A program made the translations under genes and the position numbers. From Amycolatopsis tolypomycina (GTDB taxonomy: Bacteria > Actinomycetota > Actinomycetes > Mycobacteriales > Pseudonocardiaceae), in NCBI RefSeq assembly GCF_900105945.1, contig NZ_FNSO01000002.1, forward strand, positions 434,001 to 498,000: 64,000 nucleotides of DNA. The letters are read 5' to 3'. This document shows, piece by piece, positions 1-8,904 of this stretch; position 1 is the first letter of the stretch; every line of letters starts with the position of its first letter. Below the pieces are notes generated by a model. That model did no database searches, was not told the origin of the DNA, and saw only the letters and a list, made by a program, of their open reading frames with translations.

Positions 1-422
1 TACGCCGCGCGGACGAGCTCGAGGCGGGCCGCGGTCGGATCCGCGGCATACGCCACCAGCGTGTCCCGGCAGCGCCCGGAGGAGTCCGGCCGGTCGTTCA
101 GCCTGTCGACCTCGTCGGCGAGCTCGCCGATCAGCAGCTCCGGAGTCAGCCACGACTCCAGTGCCGGCACGGTTCCCTTCGCCGTGCCGGTGATGATGAG
201 CGGGACGCCCTCAGGCGGGGTCAGGGTCAGCGTGCCGTCGTCGAACGCGGCGCGGAGACCGGCGAAATCGGTTGTCTCGTAGCCCCAGAGGACGGCGCCG
301 TCCGCGAAGACGCCGAGCGTGTCGAGCGTGTAGTAGTCGTTGTTGCGAAAGAAGACGAGGCGTTGCCGCCCCTCGACGACGTCACCGCCGGCCACGCGCG
401 ACGTCGGGGTGCTGTCCGGCAT
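1..422 (-). CDS. Hypothetical protein, C-terminus beyond window
   Basis: The reading frame starts with ATG at 420-422 and runs leftwards off the window edge, giving about 140 visible residues. The N-terminal part contains the motif FFRNNDYYTLD and an acidic middle section; there is no signal peptide or membrane segment. I do not recognise a family. It lies 20 bp downstream of the DUF3152 lipoprotein gene on the same strand and could be co-transcribed with it. The start is the first ATG after the upstream stop and no strong ribosome binding site is visible, so a small shift is possible. Confidence 0.6.
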   Translation of the reverse strand, partial: MPDSTPTSRVAGGDVVEGRQRLVFFRNNDYYTLDTLGVFADGAVLWGYETTDFAGLRAAFDDGTLTLTPPEGVPLIITGTAKGTVPALESWLTPELLIGELADEVDRLNDRPDSSGRCRDTLVAYAADPTAARLELVRAA

Positions 423-442
423 GCCGGCGAGCCTAGCGGCGC

Positions 443-1240
443 TCAGGAGGTTCCTGTCGGGATCGGGTCGTCGTACTCGCCCGGGGGGCCGGTGTATTCG
501 CGGCCACCGTCCGGGAACGGCCACGGGTTCGGCACGCAGCCGTGCAGGCCGAGCGTCTGCTGCTCCATCACCGGCGCGCGCTTGCCCGGCCCCGGGCACA
601 GCTCGTGGCCCTGCCCCAGCCGGTGGCCGGTCTCGTGGGTGACCATGTACTGCCGGTAGACCTCGAGCGGCGCCCCGTAGTTCGGCACGGCGTTGGCCCA
701 GCGGGCCACGTTGAGCACGACGTTGCTGCCGTTGCGGCAGGAGGTGTAGCTGTCGGGCGTGCCGCCGCAGAGCCGGTCGCGGCTGGACGGCGTGGCCAGG
801 TAGAGGGTGAAGTCGGCGCTGTCGGCCGGGCCGACCTGCTGCAGCCGCCACTGCCCGCCGGCGGTCCAGCCGCGCGGGTCGCCGAGGATGGTGCGGATGT
901 CCTTGGCGAACTCGGCGGGCCCGACGCCGTCGATGTCGGTCTCGATGGCGATCCGGTAGCGCATCAGCCGGCCCGACTTCCCGGCGACCTCGTCGCTGCC
1001 GGGGGTGAACATCCACTGGCCGGAGCCGGTCCGCGGGAAGGTGATGGCGGCCTCGACGGGCGCGCTCTGCGTCACCGGCTCGCGCTCGGCGGGCGGCGGC
1101 GGGATCGAGGTGGCCTCCCCGATCGCGGTGATGACCGGCCCGGCCGCGGGCGCGGCGACCGGCTGTCTTTCCCCGCCGCAGCCGCTCACCGCCAGGGCGA
1201 GCGCGGCCACGGCCGCGGCCCGTCTCGCGGTTTTCGGCAT
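443..1240 (-). CDS. DUF3152 lipoprotein, zinc-protease-like
   Basis: A 265-residue exported protein. Residues 1-21 form a lipoprotein signal with the lipobox LAVSGC (lipidated Cys21), followed by a Pro/Ala linker to about residue 70 and then a DUF3152 domain. The sequence HETGHRLGQGH at about 202-212 has the HExxHxxGxxH pattern of metzincin-like zinc proteases, and the following C-x-G-x-G-x-x-APVM-x-QQT stretch is typical of DUF3152 in actinobacteria. Family knowledge gives no proven substrate; a surface-anchored metalloprotease is an inference from the zinc motif. Transcribed alone or with the partial gene downstream. Confidence 0.85.
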   Translation of the reverse strand: MPKTARRAAAVAALALAVSGCGGERQPVAAPAAGPVITAIGEATSIPPPPAEREPVTQSAPVEAAITFPRTGSGQWMFTPGSDEVAGKSGRLMRYRIAIETDIDGVGPAEFAKDIRTILGDPRGWTAGGQWRLQQVGPADSADFTLYLATPSSRDRLCGGTPDSYTSCRNGSNVVLNVARWANAVPNYGAPLEVYRQYMVTHETGHRLGQGHELCPGPGKRAPVMEQQTLGLHGCVPNPWPFPDGGREYTGPPGEYDDPIPTGTS

Positions 1241-1362
1241 GGGTCCTCCCGGGGTGCGCGGCTTCAGAAGGACATACGGGCCGCGGCCGGGAAAAGTTGC
1301 GATGACCTGCGGTGGCGGAGCGTCACCGCAGCTCAGCGCATACAGGTGTGACGACCACCACA

Positions 1363-1447
1363 GCGCCCCAATGTGGCGTTCGGTGCATCCAACGCACCCA
1401 ATGTGGCGTTCGGTGCGTCCAACGCAACCAACGCCACATTGGGGCGC
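1363..1447. repeat. Palindrome family C, copy 1, with internal tandem duplication
   Basis: An 18-bp inverted repeat (1363-1380 and 1430-1447, starting GCGCCCCAATGTGGCG) encloses two tandem 30-bp units, 1368-1397 and 1398-1427, that differ at one position. The sequence matches the hairpin at 40056-40104. It lies directly after the dapE stop codon and could act as its terminator. Compared with the simple second copy, this one looks as if its left arm was duplicated. Confidence 0.75.
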
Positions 1448-1454
1448 TTGGGGC

Positions 1455-2525
1455 TCAGCCCAGGAACTTGCGCAGCACCTCGGTGACCTGGCGGATCTCC
1501 GCCGTCCGGACGTTCTCCTGCTGCGTGTGCGCCAACGTCGGGTTGCCCGGGCCGAAGTTCACCGCCGGCATGCCCCGGGCCGCGAAGCGCGCCACGTCCG
1601 TCCAGCCCAGCTTCGCCGCCGCGCGGCCGCCCGCCGCCGCCACCAGCTCTGCCGCCGCCGGGGCCGACAGGCCGGGGAGCGCGGCCGGCGACATGTCCAC
1701 AACGGACAGTTCGAAACCGTCGAAGACCTCGCGCAGGTGCTGTTCGGCCGCCGCCGGGTCGCGGTCCGGCGCGAAGCGGTGGTTGACCCTCAGCACCGCT
1801 TCGTCCGGGACAACGTTGCCCGCGACCCCGCCGCCGATCGAAATCGCCTGAAGTCCCTCGCGGTAGGTCAGCCCGTCGATGTCGACGATCCGCGGGGTGT
1901 ACTCCTTCAACCGCCGCAGCGGCTCGGCCAGCGCGTGGATCGCGTTCTCGCCCATCCACGCCCGCGCGGTGTGCGCCCGCTTGCCCGAAAACCGCAGCTC
2001 GACGCGCATGGTGCCCTGGCAGCCTGCCTCGATCACGCCGTTCGACGGCTCGCCGACGATCGCCAGGTCGCCGGCCAGCCACTCCGGCAGCTCGCGTTCG
2101 ATCCGGCCGAGGCCGTTCTTGACCGCTTCGACCTCTTCGTTGTCGTAGAACACGAACGTGACGTCGTGCTTCGGCGACGGCAGCGTGGCCGCCAGGTGCA
2201 GGAAGACCGCGTCGCCGCCCTTCATGTCGACCGTGCCGAGGCCGTGCAGGACCTCCTCGTCACCGGTGCCTTCGCGCCGCGAGGGGAAGTTGCCGTTCTC
2301 CGGCACGGTGTCCAGGTGCCCGGCGAGCACCACCCGCGACTCGCGGCCGAGGTTCGTCCGGGCGAGGACGGCGTCGCCGTTGCGGACGACCTCCAGGTGC
2401 GGCGCCTGTGTGCGCAGCGCGTCCTGCACCGCGGTGGCGATCTCCGCCTCGGCGCCGGACACGCTGAAGATGTCCACCAGCGCTGCGGTCAGGTCCACGG
2501 GGTCGGCGTGCAGGTCGAGGCTCAT
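1455..2525 (-). CDS. dapE: Succinyl-diaminopimelate desuccinylase
   Basis: A 356-residue M20-family metallopeptidase that removes succinate from N-succinyl-LL-diaminopimelate in the succinylase branch of DAP/lysine synthesis. Visible motifs are the metal ligands GHLDTVP near residue 73, [10 protein letters not shown] near 100, the catalytic/metal glutamates in YDNEEV and VGEPS, a dimerisation lid starting after GTMRVEL, and a C-terminal AHTQQENV histidine. The start chosen is ATG at 2523-2525 (MSLDLHAD); another ATG lies three codons upstream. It is divergent from a lipoprotein gene, 23 bp away, and dapD and dapC follow within 6 kb, so much of the pathway is clustered but on alternating strands. 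Confidence 0.93.
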   Translation of the reverse strand: MSLDLHADPVDLTAALVDIFSVSGAEAEIATAVQDALRTQAPHLEVVRNGDAVLARTNLGRESRVVLAGHLDTVPENGNFPSRREGTGDEEVLHGLGTVDMKGGDAVFLHLAATLPSPKHDVTFVFYDNEEVEAVKNGLGRIERELPEWLAGDLAIVGEPSNGVIEAGCQGTMRVELRFSGKRAHTARAWMGENAIHALAEPLRRLKEYTPRIVDIDGLTYREGLQAISIGGGVAGNVVPDEAVLRVNHRFAPDRDPAAAEQHLREVFDGFELSVVDMSPAALPGLSAPAAAELVAAAGGRAAAKLGWTDVARFAARGMPAVNFGPGNPTLAHTQQENVRTAEIRQVTEVLRKFLG

Positions 2526-2548
2526 GGCCCGCACGCTACCGTGAGGGT

Positions 2549-2980
2549 GTGCTGAAGTTCCCGGTCGCCGTGGGCGGCGCGTTGCTGGTCCTGGTCCTGT
2601 CGGGCTGCGGGAACGAGGCCGGGCCCACGCCCCCGCGCCGGGGCGGCGAGCCCGGTCCGGACGCGCTGCCGACGAAGCTGACCGCGCTGACCGTCGACCA
2701 GTGCTACGCGAGCCCGCGCACCCAGCTGCCGAAGGGCTGTGAGAAGTACGTCACGGAGGTCGCCAACGTGCCGGGCGCGGCCCGCAAGCGCGCCGACGAC
2801 CGCGACCCGCAGCTGGTCGCCGAGGCGGCCAAGCTCGACCAGGCCGTCGGGGAGTTCCGGAGCGCGGGCTGCACGACCGTGCCGGCCGCGGGCGGTCCCT
2901 GCTCGCAGGCGCTCGTCGACATCGCCGCGGCCCTTTCGGGCCTGAAGAAGCAGGTAGACGCGCGGCCCACGAGTGGTTGA
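2549..2980 (+). CDS. Small lipoprotein of unknown function
   Basis: A 143-residue protein starting at GTG 2549. The N-terminus is a short hydrophobic signal with lipobox LVLSGC, predicted to be lipidated at that Cys. The mature part carries four further cysteines (in QCYASP, KGCEKY, AGCTT and PCSQ), which suggests disulfides outside the membrane. No family recognised. It ends 28 bp before the dapD start and could be co-transcribed with it. Confidence 0.75.
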   Translation: MLKFPVAVGGALLVLVLSGCGNEAGPTPPRRGGEPGPDALPTKLTALTVDQCYASPRTQLPKGCEKYVTEVANVPGAARKRADDRDPQLVAEAAKLDQAVGEFRSAGCTTVPAAGGPCSQALVDIAAALSGLKKQVDARPTSG

Positions 2981-3008
2981 CCGCCGTCACTCGGCTACGG
3001 TGAGGGCC

Positions 3009-4001
3009 GTGAGCGAGCAGAGCCCGAACCCCGAAACGACCGGCGCCAGCGGCGTCGGGCTGGCCACCGTCACGACCGACGGGACGGTCCTCGACACCTG
3101 GTACCCGCACCCGAAGCTGATCGAGAACGACGCTGCCGGTGCCAAAGGCACCGAACGCCTCGGCGTCGACGAGGCGAAGGAGCTCCTCGGCGAAGCCGCC
3201 GCGGCGCTGCTCGGCCCGGACACCGACCGCGGGGTCGAGGTCGTCGCCGTGCGCACCACGATCGGCAGGCTGGCCGACGCGCCCGCCGACACCCACGACA
3301 TCTACCTGCGCCTGCACCTGCTCTCGCACCGGCTGGTCCGCCCGCACGGCCAGAGCCTCGACGGCATCTTCGGCCTGCTGGCCAACGTCGTGTGGACCAA
3401 CCACGGCCCGTGCCCGGTCGAGGGCTTCGAGACGACCCGGCTGCGGCTGCGCTCGCGCGGCCCGGTCACCGTCTACAGCGTCGACAAGTTCCCGCGGATG
3501 GTCGACTACGTCATGCCGTCCGGCGTCCGGATCGGTGACGCCGACCGTGTCCGGCTCGGCGCGCACCTGGCGACCGGCACGACCGTGATGCACGAGGGCT
3601 TCGTCAACTTCAACGCCGGCACGCTCGGCGCGTCGATGGTCGAGGGCCGGATCTCGGCGGGCGTGGTCGTCGGCGACGGCTCGGACGTCGGCGGCGGCGC
3701 GTCGATCATGGGCACGCTTTCCGGCGGCGGCAAGGAAACGATCTCCCTTGGCGAGCGCTGCCTGATCGGCGCGAACGGCGGCGTCGGCATCTCGCTGGGC
3801 GACGACACGGTCGTCGAGGCGGGCCTGTACGTGACGGCGGGCACGAAGGTCGTCGTCGAGGGCAAGGTCGTCAAGGCCCGCGAGCTCAACGGCATTTCGG
3901 GCGCGGTGTTCCGCCGCAACTCGGCGACCGGCGCGGTCGAGGTCGTGGCCCGGACCGGCTCGGGTGTCGAGCTGAATGCGGCGCTGCACGCCAACGACTG
4001 A
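3009..4001 (+). CDS. dapD: Tetrahydrodipicolinate N-succinyltransferase
   Basis: A 330-residue enzyme that transfers succinate from succinyl-CoA to tetrahydrodipicolinate, the first committed step of the succinylase DAP pathway. The C-terminal half shows left-handed beta-helix hexapeptide repeats (for example from [20 protein letters not shown] to the [16 protein letters not shown] segment), and the actinobacterial form has the long N-terminal domain seen here. GTG at 3009 was chosen because it gives a length close to mycobacterial DapD; a longer frame reaching 2973 would overlap the upstream lipoprotein gene. Belongs functionally with dapE and dapC nearby. Confidence 0.92.
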   Translation: MSEQSPNPETTGASGVGLATVTTDGTVLDTWYPHPKLIENDAAGAKGTERLGVDEAKELLGEAAAALLGPDTDRGVEVVAVRTTIGRLADAPADTHDIYLRLHLLSHRLVRPHGQSLDGIFGLLANVVWTNHGPCPVEGFETTRLRLRSRGPVTVYSVDKFPRMVDYVMPSGVRIGDADRVRLGAHLATGTTVMHEGFVNFNAGTLGASMVEGRISAGVVVGDGSDVGGGASIMGTLSGGGKETISLGERCLIGANGGVGISLGDDTVVEAGLYVTAGTKVVVEGKVVKARELNGISGAVFRRNSATGAVEVVARTGSGVELNAALHAND

Positions 4002-4028
4002 GTGCGTTCGGTCACTTACCATTCAGAG

Positions 4029-4958
4029 GTGACCACCGAATCGCTGCGTCGCACGCCGGCCGAGCTGGGGCTGCCGGACGCGCCCGTGGAAGCGCGTCCG
4101 GCCGACCCGGCGGTCCACCACGTGCGGGCCAAGCTCGACCGTGAGATCCGCGCGCTGCTGGCGCACGAACCCGGCACGCGCTCGGGCGCGGATCCCGAAG
4201 ACCTGCACCAGATGCGGGTCGCGCTCCGGCGCATGCGCAGCGTGCTGAAGCTGTCCGGCAAGCTGGTCGGCGACGGCGCGGAACCGGTGCGCGCGGAGCT
4301 GGGCTGGCTCGGCCAGTCCCTCGGCGAGGTCCGCGACTACGACGTGCTGATCGGGCACCTGCGCGAGGTGATCGCGGACTTCGAGGTCCGCGACCAGGCG
4401 CCCGGCCGCCGGCTGGTGTCGGTGTTCGTCAGCGAGCGGGCCAACGCGAAGCGGCGCCTGACGCGGGCGCTGTCGAGCGCCCGGTACTCGACGTTGCTGC
4501 GCGAGGTGAGCCTGCTGACGCGGGCGTCCGCCGAGGTGGCCGACGAGCCGCACGACCTGATCACCGGTCTGGCGAAGCCGCACCGCAAGCTGGCGAAGGC
4601 GGTTCGCGCGCTGCCCGCGGATCCGCCGGACGACGACCTGCACGCGCTGCGCATCCACGGCAAGAAGCTGCGGTACGCGGCGGAGCTGGCCCAGACGTCG
4701 GCGAAGAAGAAGCAGGCGGCGAAGATCAAGACGCTGCTGAAGGCGACGAAGGACTTCCAGACGGTGCTGGGTGACCACCAGGACGCGGTGCTCGCGGCCG
4801 AGCGGCTGCGCACGGTCCTGGAGTCGGCGGACGGCCCGATGGGGTTCGTGGCCGGCCGCATCGCCGAGCGCGAGCTGGCCCGCCGGGCGGCGGCCCGCGC
4901 GGTCTGGCGCGACTCCTGGGCGGCGGTCGACACCGCGGCTCGAGCCCTGCACGCCTGA
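4029..4958 (+). CDS. CHAD domain protein
   Basis: A protein of about 309 residues built of a single CHAD domain, an alpha-helical fold with conserved histidines known to bind inorganic polyphosphate. Typical signatures are DLHQMRVALRRMRSVLK near the N-terminus, LGEVRDYDVL, and the second half-repeat DDDLHALRIHGKKLRYAAEL. Many CHAD proteins associate with polyphosphate granules; no CYTH partner is fused here. GTG at 4029 is preferred; a GTG at 4002, directly after the dapD stop, is an alternative in the same frame. It probably shares the dapD transcript, which ends at the hairpin 4973-5029. Confidence 0.88.
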   Translation: MTTESLRRTPAELGLPDAPVEARPADPAVHHVRAKLDREIRALLAHEPGTRSGADPEDLHQMRVALRRMRSVLKLSGKLVGDGAEPVRAELGWLGQSLGEVRDYDVLIGHLREVIADFEVRDQAPGRRLVSVFVSERANAKRRLTRALSSARYSTLLREVSLLTRASAEVADEPHDLITGLAKPHRKLAKAVRALPADPPDDDLHALRIHGKKLRYAAELAQTSAKKKQAAKIKTLLKATKDFQTVLGDHQDAVLAAERLRTVLESADGPMGFVAGRIAERELARRAAARAVWRDSWAAVDTAARALHA

Positions 4959-4972
4959 CCAGCCCCCGCCGA

Positions 4973-5029
4973 ACGTCATGAACGACTCTTTCAGTGCGTC
5001 GGACGTACTGAAAGAGTCGTTCATGACGT
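4973..5029. terminator. Palindrome family A, copy 1, bidirectional terminator
   Basis: A perfect 23-bp inverted repeat (4973-4995 with 5007-5029, core ATGAACGACTCTTTCA) around an 11-nt loop, placed between the convergent CHAD and monooxygenase genes. Nearly the same arms occur at 13840-13892 and 25055-25111, also between convergent genes. A stem this long between two gene ends is best read as a terminator working in both directions. Confidence 0.75.
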
Positions 5030-5039
5030 CGGCCGGCCC

Positions 5040-6446
5040 TCAGGAGATCGACCAGACGTAGTTGTCCGGCCGGATGAGCACCCGGCGGCCGTCGGTGGCC
5101 TCGTAAGCCGCGTACGCGTGGCCGCCCTCGTCGACCAGGTCCGTTCCGGTCGCGACGCTTCCCGTCGGCAGGATCCGGTACCCCGAAGTCGCGCCGTCGC
5201 CGAACACCAGCTCCGTCGCGTGCGGGCCGCGGAACAGCTCGAACAGGCGCACCCGCTTGCCGTTCGCGTCCACCAGCGGCGCGTCCGGTGCCCGGTCCCC
5301 CGGCCGCAGCGCGCCCGTCCCCGCCGGGGACAGCGGGCCGCCGCGGTAAGTGATGTCCAGCTGCTGCGTGTCCTCGCCCCGCCGGTGGGCGTCTTCGTCA
5401 CCGTCGACGTACTTCTGCAGCAGGTCCGCCGAGACCCCCAGCACCCGGGCCGCGACCGCGCGCCGCTCGATTTCGTAGCTGTCCAGCAGCTCCGGTGACC
5501 CGTCCGCGAGCTTCCAGCCCAGGTTGTAGCCGTCCTGGACCCCGGTGTTCAGGCCCTGCCCGCCGGTCGGCGGGTGGACGTGCGCCGCGTCGCCGGCCAG
5601 GAACACGCGGCCGTCGCGGAAGCGGGCCGCCAGCCGGACGTTCGGCCGCCACACCGTCGACCAGGCCAGGTCGGACAGCACCACCGTCCCGCCCGAAAGC
5701 GCGTCGAGCCGGGCCTGGACCGCGGGCAACGCCGTCTCGACGTCGGTCTCGCCCTCGCCGAGCGGCGCGCCGAACTGGAAGTGCGGGGTGCCCGGCAGCG
5801 GGCTGAACATCATGCCGCTCATCGGCTCGTCCGGCGTCGCGAACCAGTGGCCGTGGTTCCGGTCCAATCCCGAGGCCACGACGTCGCCGAGCAGCATCCG
5901 GATCGACTCGTCGGTCGTGCCCTCGAACGCGATCCCCAGCGTCTTGCGCACGAAGCTCTTGCCGCCGTCGGCGCCGACCAGGTACTCCGCGCGGACCGTT
6001 TCGCCCGTGCTCAGCGTCGCCGTGACACCGTCGGCGTCCTGCTCGAAGCCGGTCAGCGCGGTGTTCAGCTCGACGCGCACGCCGAACTCGGCCAGCCGGT
6101 CGCGCAGGATGCCCTCGGTCTGCGACTGGCCGAGGAACCAGCCGGTCGGGTACGGCTTCGACGGCGTCGGCTCGACCGGGTCGAACATCATCCGCTCGCC
6201 GACCACCTCGCCGCCGAGGTGGATCTTCATCGGCACCGGGGCCATGCCCGCGGCCAGCACCGCGTCCAGCACGCCCAGGTCCTCGAACACCTCCAGCGTG
6301 CGCGGCTGCATCCCGTCGCCGCGCGAGCCGGCGAAGTACGTCTCGGCCTTGTCGATGATCCGCACGGCGACGTCGCGCCGCGCCAGCTCGATGGCCAGCG
6401 TCAGCCCGGTCGGTCCCGCTCCCGCGATCAACACCCGTGTGTCCAT
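5040..6446 (-). CDS. FAD-dependent aromatic monooxygenase
   Basis: A 468-residue class A flavoprotein hydroxylase (PHBH fold). GAGPTG at residues 9-14 is the Rossmann FAD site, the DG motif appears as LVGADGGKSFVRKTLG near 160, and the GD motif as FLAGDAAHVHPPTGGQGLN near 280. The last 100 residues resemble the thioredoxin-like C-terminal domain found in antibiotic and polyketide hydroxylases. Expected chemistry is NAD(P)H- and O2-dependent ring hydroxylation; the substrate cannot be told from sequence, and detoxification of an aromatic compound is an inference. It is divergent from a TetR gene, and the tandem operator between them suggests induction by a ligand. Confidence 0.88.
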   Translation of the reverse strand: MDTRVLIAGAGPTGLTLAIELARRDVAVRIIDKAETYFAGSRGDGMQPRTLEVFEDLGVLDAVLAAGMAPVPMKIHLGGEVVGERMMFDPVEPTPSKPYPTGWFLGQSQTEGILRDRLAEFGVRVELNTALTGFEQDADGVTATLSTGETVRAEYLVGADGGKSFVRKTLGIAFEGTTDESIRMLLGDVVASGLDRNHGHWFATPDEPMSGMMFSPLPGTPHFQFGAPLGEGETDVETALPAVQARLDALSGGTVVLSDLAWSTVWRPNVRLAARFRDGRVFLAGDAAHVHPPTGGQGLNTGVQDGYNLGWKLADGSPELLDSYEIERRAVAARVLGVSADLLQKYVDGDEDAHRRGEDTQQLDITYRGGPLSPAGTGALRPGDRAPDAPLVDANGKRVRLFELFRGPHATELVFGDGATSGYRILPTGSVATGTDLVDEGGHAYAAYEATDGRRVLIRPDNYVWSIS

Positions 6447-6459
6447 GTCACCCTCCCAG

Positions 6460-6488
6460 TGAATTTCGATTCAGTGAATCTGGATTCA
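6460..6488. promoter_or_regulatory. Tandem TetR operator
   Basis: Two copies of the 14-bp palindrome TGAAT-N4-ATTCA stand 1 bp apart (6460-6473 and 6475-6488) in the 80-bp divergent space between the monooxygenase and the TetR gene. Symmetry, AT-rich half sites and position fit a site at which the adjacent TetR protein represses both genes; the 15-bp period would place two dimers on nearby faces of the helix. Confidence 0.75.
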
Positions 6489-6526
6489 GCATGACGCTGC
6501 TAGCGTCCCGTGTCAAGGAGGTGGCG

Positions 6527-7135
6527 GTGAACCGCAAGGAGAAGGCCGCGGAGACCGAGGCCGCGCTCAAGGCCGCGGCCAAGCGCGTCTTCGCCCGCAA
6601 GGGCTACCTGAACACGAAGATCACCGACATCACCGCCGAGGCGGGCCGGGCCGCGGGGTCGTTCTACAACCACTTCGCGGGCAAGGAAGAGCTCCTTGAG
6701 GCGCTCATGGCCGACATCGCGGCGTCAGGCGACGAGAGCGCCGACAGCGAAGACCACCTGGCCGACTTCAGCGACCCGGCGGCCGTGCGCTGGCACGTCA
6801 AGCAGTACTGGGACTTCTACCGGGACAACGCCGCGACCATGCTGGCCCTGCGCCAGGCAGCGATGGTCAGCGAGTCGTTCGCGCGCACGGTGGCGCGCTT
6901 CGGCGCGTCCCAGGCGGCCGACCTCGACGACCACCTCGCGCACATCACGCGCGCCGGCCTGCGGCTGCCGGCCGACCCGGACCGCTGCGGCATGCTGATC
7001 TACCACCTCGTCGACTCGTTCGCGGCGACGTGGCTGCACGGCGCGGCCCCGGCCGGGACCGCGCCGACCGACGAAGAAGCCGTCGAGATGCTGACGCGGT
7101 TCGTCTACCGGGGCCTCACCGGCCGCGACTACTGA
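6527..7135 (+). CDS. TetR/AcrR family repressor
   Basis: A 202-residue regulator with the N-terminal helix-turn-helix at about residues 15-60 (ITDITAEAGRAAGSFYNHFAGKEELLEA) and an all-helical ligand-binding domain behind it. GTG at 6527 follows a perfect AAGGAGG at 6515-6521 with 5-nt spacing, which decides the start over upstream in-frame codons. It is divergent from the flavin monooxygenase and very probably controls it through the double palindrome at 6460-6488. Its stop overlaps the convergent dapC stop by 7 bp. Confidence 0.9.
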   Translation: MNRKEKAAETEAALKAAAKRVFARKGYLNTKITDITAEAGRAAGSFYNHFAGKEELLEALMADIAASGDESADSEDHLADFSDPAAVRWHVKQYWDFYRDNAATMLALRQAAMVSESFARTVARFGASQAADLDDHLAHITRAGLRLPADPDRCGMLIYHLVDSFAATWLHGAAPAGTAPTDEEAVEMLTRFVYRGLTGRDY

Positions 7136-8220
7136 GTGAGCCGCTCCACCGCGGCGTCGACGCGCTCGTCCGTCGCGGTCAGCGCGACGCGGACGTGCTT
7201 GCCGCCCTTCGGGCCGTAGAACGTCCCGGGCGCGACCAGGATGCCGCGCTCGGCCAGCCACCGGACGGTCGCGGCCGAGTCCTCGTCGCGGGTGGCCCAG
7301 AGGTAGAGGCCCGCTTCGGAGTGGTCGATGTGGAAGCCGTTGTCCAGCAAGGCCTTGCGCAGGACGAGCCGGCGGCGCGCGTAGCGCTCGCGCTGCACTT
7401 CCAGTGCCTCGTCGTCGGCCAGTGCGGCGACCATGGCCTCCTGGACCGGGCGCGGCACGATCATGCCCGCGTGCTTGCGCACTTCCAGCAGCTGCTTGAC
7501 CAGGCGCGGGTCACCGGTCAGGAACCCGGCGCGGTAGCTGGCCAGGTTCGCCGACTTCGACAGCGAGTGCACCGCGATCAGCCCGTCGGTCCGGCCGTCG
7601 CAGACGTCCGGGTGAAGTACCGACCGCGGGTCGGACTCCCAGCCGAGCGCCAGGTAGCACTCGTCGGAAACCACGACGACGTCGCGCTCGCGCGCCCACT
7701 CGACGACCTTGCGCAGGTGCTCGACCGGCAGCACCTGGCCGGTCGGGTTGGACGGCGAGTTCAGCCAGATCATCGCCGGCTTCTGCGGGCCGAGCGCGAC
7801 CGTGCTGTCGGCACGCAGGATCGAGGCGCCCGCCAGCAGCACGCCGACCTCGTACGTCGGGTACGCCAGCTCCGGGATGACGACGAGGTCGCCGGGGCCG
7901 AAGCCGAGCAGCCGCGGCAGCCAGGCCACGGCCTCCTTGGACCCGATCGTCGGCAGCACGGCGTCCGGCTCGATGCCGTCGACGCCGTGCCGCCGCGAAA
8001 GCGCGCCGCGCGCGGCTTCCCGCAGGGCCGGGATGCCGTGGGTGGTCGGGTACCCGGGGATCTCCGAGACCGACGCGAGCGCCTCGCGGATGCGGTCCGG
8101 GACCGGGTCGACCGGCGTGCCGATGGAGAGGTCGACGACCCCACCGGGATGCGCCTGCGCCGTGGCCTTGACCTCGGCGAGCGAATCCCAGGGGAAGTCG
8201 GGCAGCGCGATCCGGTTCAT
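7129..8220 (-). CDS. dapC: Succinyldiaminopimelate aminotransferase
   Basis: A 363-residue class I/II PLP-dependent aminotransferase. The context of dapE and dapD and the position directly behind ferredoxin fdxA, an arrangement recalled as common in actinobacteria, support N-succinyl-LL-2-amino-6-oxopimelate as substrate. Visible are the cofactor region SPSNPTGQV, the aspartate/tyrosine segment SDECYLAL, the PLP lysine in HSLSKSANLASYRAGF and the arginine anchor near the C-terminus. ATG at 8218-8220 overlaps the fdxA stop in an ATGA, so the two are translationally coupled. Confidence 0.9.
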   Translation of the reverse strand: MNRIALPDFPWDSLAEVKATAQAHPGGVVDLSIGTPVDPVPDRIREALASVSEIPGYPTTHGIPALREAARGALSRRHGVDGIEPDAVLPTIGSKEAVAWLPRLLGFGPGDLVVIPELAYPTYEVGVLLAGASILRADSTVALGPQKPAMIWLNSPSNPTGQVLPVEHLRKVVEWARERDVVVVSDECYLALGWESDPRSVLHPDVCDGRTDGLIAVHSLSKSANLASYRAGFLTGDPRLVKQLLEVRKHAGMIVPRPVQEAMVAALADDEALEVQRERYARRRLVLRKALLDNGFHIDHSEAGLYLWATRDEDSAATVRWLAERGILVAPGTFYGPKGGKHVRVALTATDERVDAAVERLTQ

Positions 8221-8537
8221 TCGCCCTGCGGGGGCAGCGCCTTGACGAAGGCCGGGTCGTGCGCGGTCTTGCCCACCTTGGACGCGCCGCCGGGCGAGCC
8301 CAGCTCGTCGAAGAAGTCGACGTTGGCCTTGGTGTAGTCCGACCAGTTGTCCGGGACGTCGTCCTCGTAGTAGATCGCCTCGACCGGGCAGACCGGCTCG
8401 CAGGCGCCGCAGTCGACGCACTCGTCCGGGTGGATGTACAGCATCCGCTCGCCCTCGTAGATGCAGTCCACGGGGCACTCGTCGATACACGCCTTGTCGA
8501 GCACGTCGACGCAGGGCTCGGCGATCACGTAGGTCAC
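8217..8537 (-). CDS. fdxA: 7Fe ferredoxin
   Basis: A 106-residue ferredoxin carrying one [3Fe-4S] and one [4Fe-4S] cluster. The N-terminal cysteines (EPCVDVLDKACIDECPVDCIYEG) and the second set CVDCGACEPVCPVEAI give the pattern of actinobacterial seven-iron ferredoxins; the C-terminal extension ending in PPQGE is also normal. It carries electrons to partners such as cytochromes P450 or other redox enzymes. It overlaps dapC by 4 bp. A weak IdeR/DmdR-like box about 90 bp upstream may link it to iron supply. Confidence 0.95.
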   Translation of the reverse strand: MTYVIAEPCVDVLDKACIDECPVDCIYEGERMLYIHPDECVDCGACEPVCPVEAIYYEDDVPDNWSDYTKANVDFFDELGSPGGASKVGKTAHDPAFVKALPPQGE

Positions 8538-8626
8538 TGCGCACTCCTGCTTATCTCTGCAAAGACAGTCTCTGCAAACAGCCAGTCCGTGCCGACATTA
8601 CGCGGCGTCGGCACCCGTTCGGTTGG

Positions 8627-8645
8627 TGAGGCAAGCCTTAGCCAT
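8627..8645 (-). promoter_or_regulatory. Possible iron-box (IdeR/DmdR type) upstream of fdxA
   Basis: Read on the minus strand, the 19-bp segment beginning ATGGCTAAGGC matches about 12 of 19 positions of the iron-box consensus TTAGGTTAGGCTAACCTAA by eye. It sits about 90 bp upstream of the fdxA start on the correct strand. The match is incomplete, so this is only a candidate for iron control of the fdxA-dapC unit. Confidence 0.3.
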
Positions 8646-8661
8646 ACTCCGGGTATGGGAC

Positions 8662-8844
8662 TCACCTCTCCCGGCGGCGCGGGGGCGGGGTGGCCCGGGC
8701 GTCGCCGGTGATGACGAAGCGCGGCTTGGGGGCCTCGCCCGCGTCACTTTCGGTCTTCTTCTCCCCCACAGCTCGGTTGAACCCTTCGGCGATCTCGTCG
8801 ACGAGCTTCTCGTTGTGCCGCTCGTCCTTGCGCTGGATACCCAC
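8662..8844 (-). CDS. Small conserved hydrophilic protein
   Basis: A 60-residue protein starting with GTG at 8844 behind a good AGGAGG ribosome binding site with 6-nt spacing. It is highly charged, begins GIQRKDERHNEKLVDEIAEGF and ends in a basic PPPRRRER tail; the first 30 residues look helical. I recognise no function. It lies upstream of fdxA on the same strand, separated by about 120 bp containing the possible iron box. Confidence 0.65.
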   Translation of the reverse strand: MGIQRKDERHNEKLVDEIAEGFNRAVGEKKTESDAGEAPKPRFVITGDARATPPPRRRER

Positions 8845-8904
8845 GCCTCACCTCCTGCGGAAATCCGCTCCCGCGGCGTTCACCGTCTCCGTCACAATCT
8901 AGCG

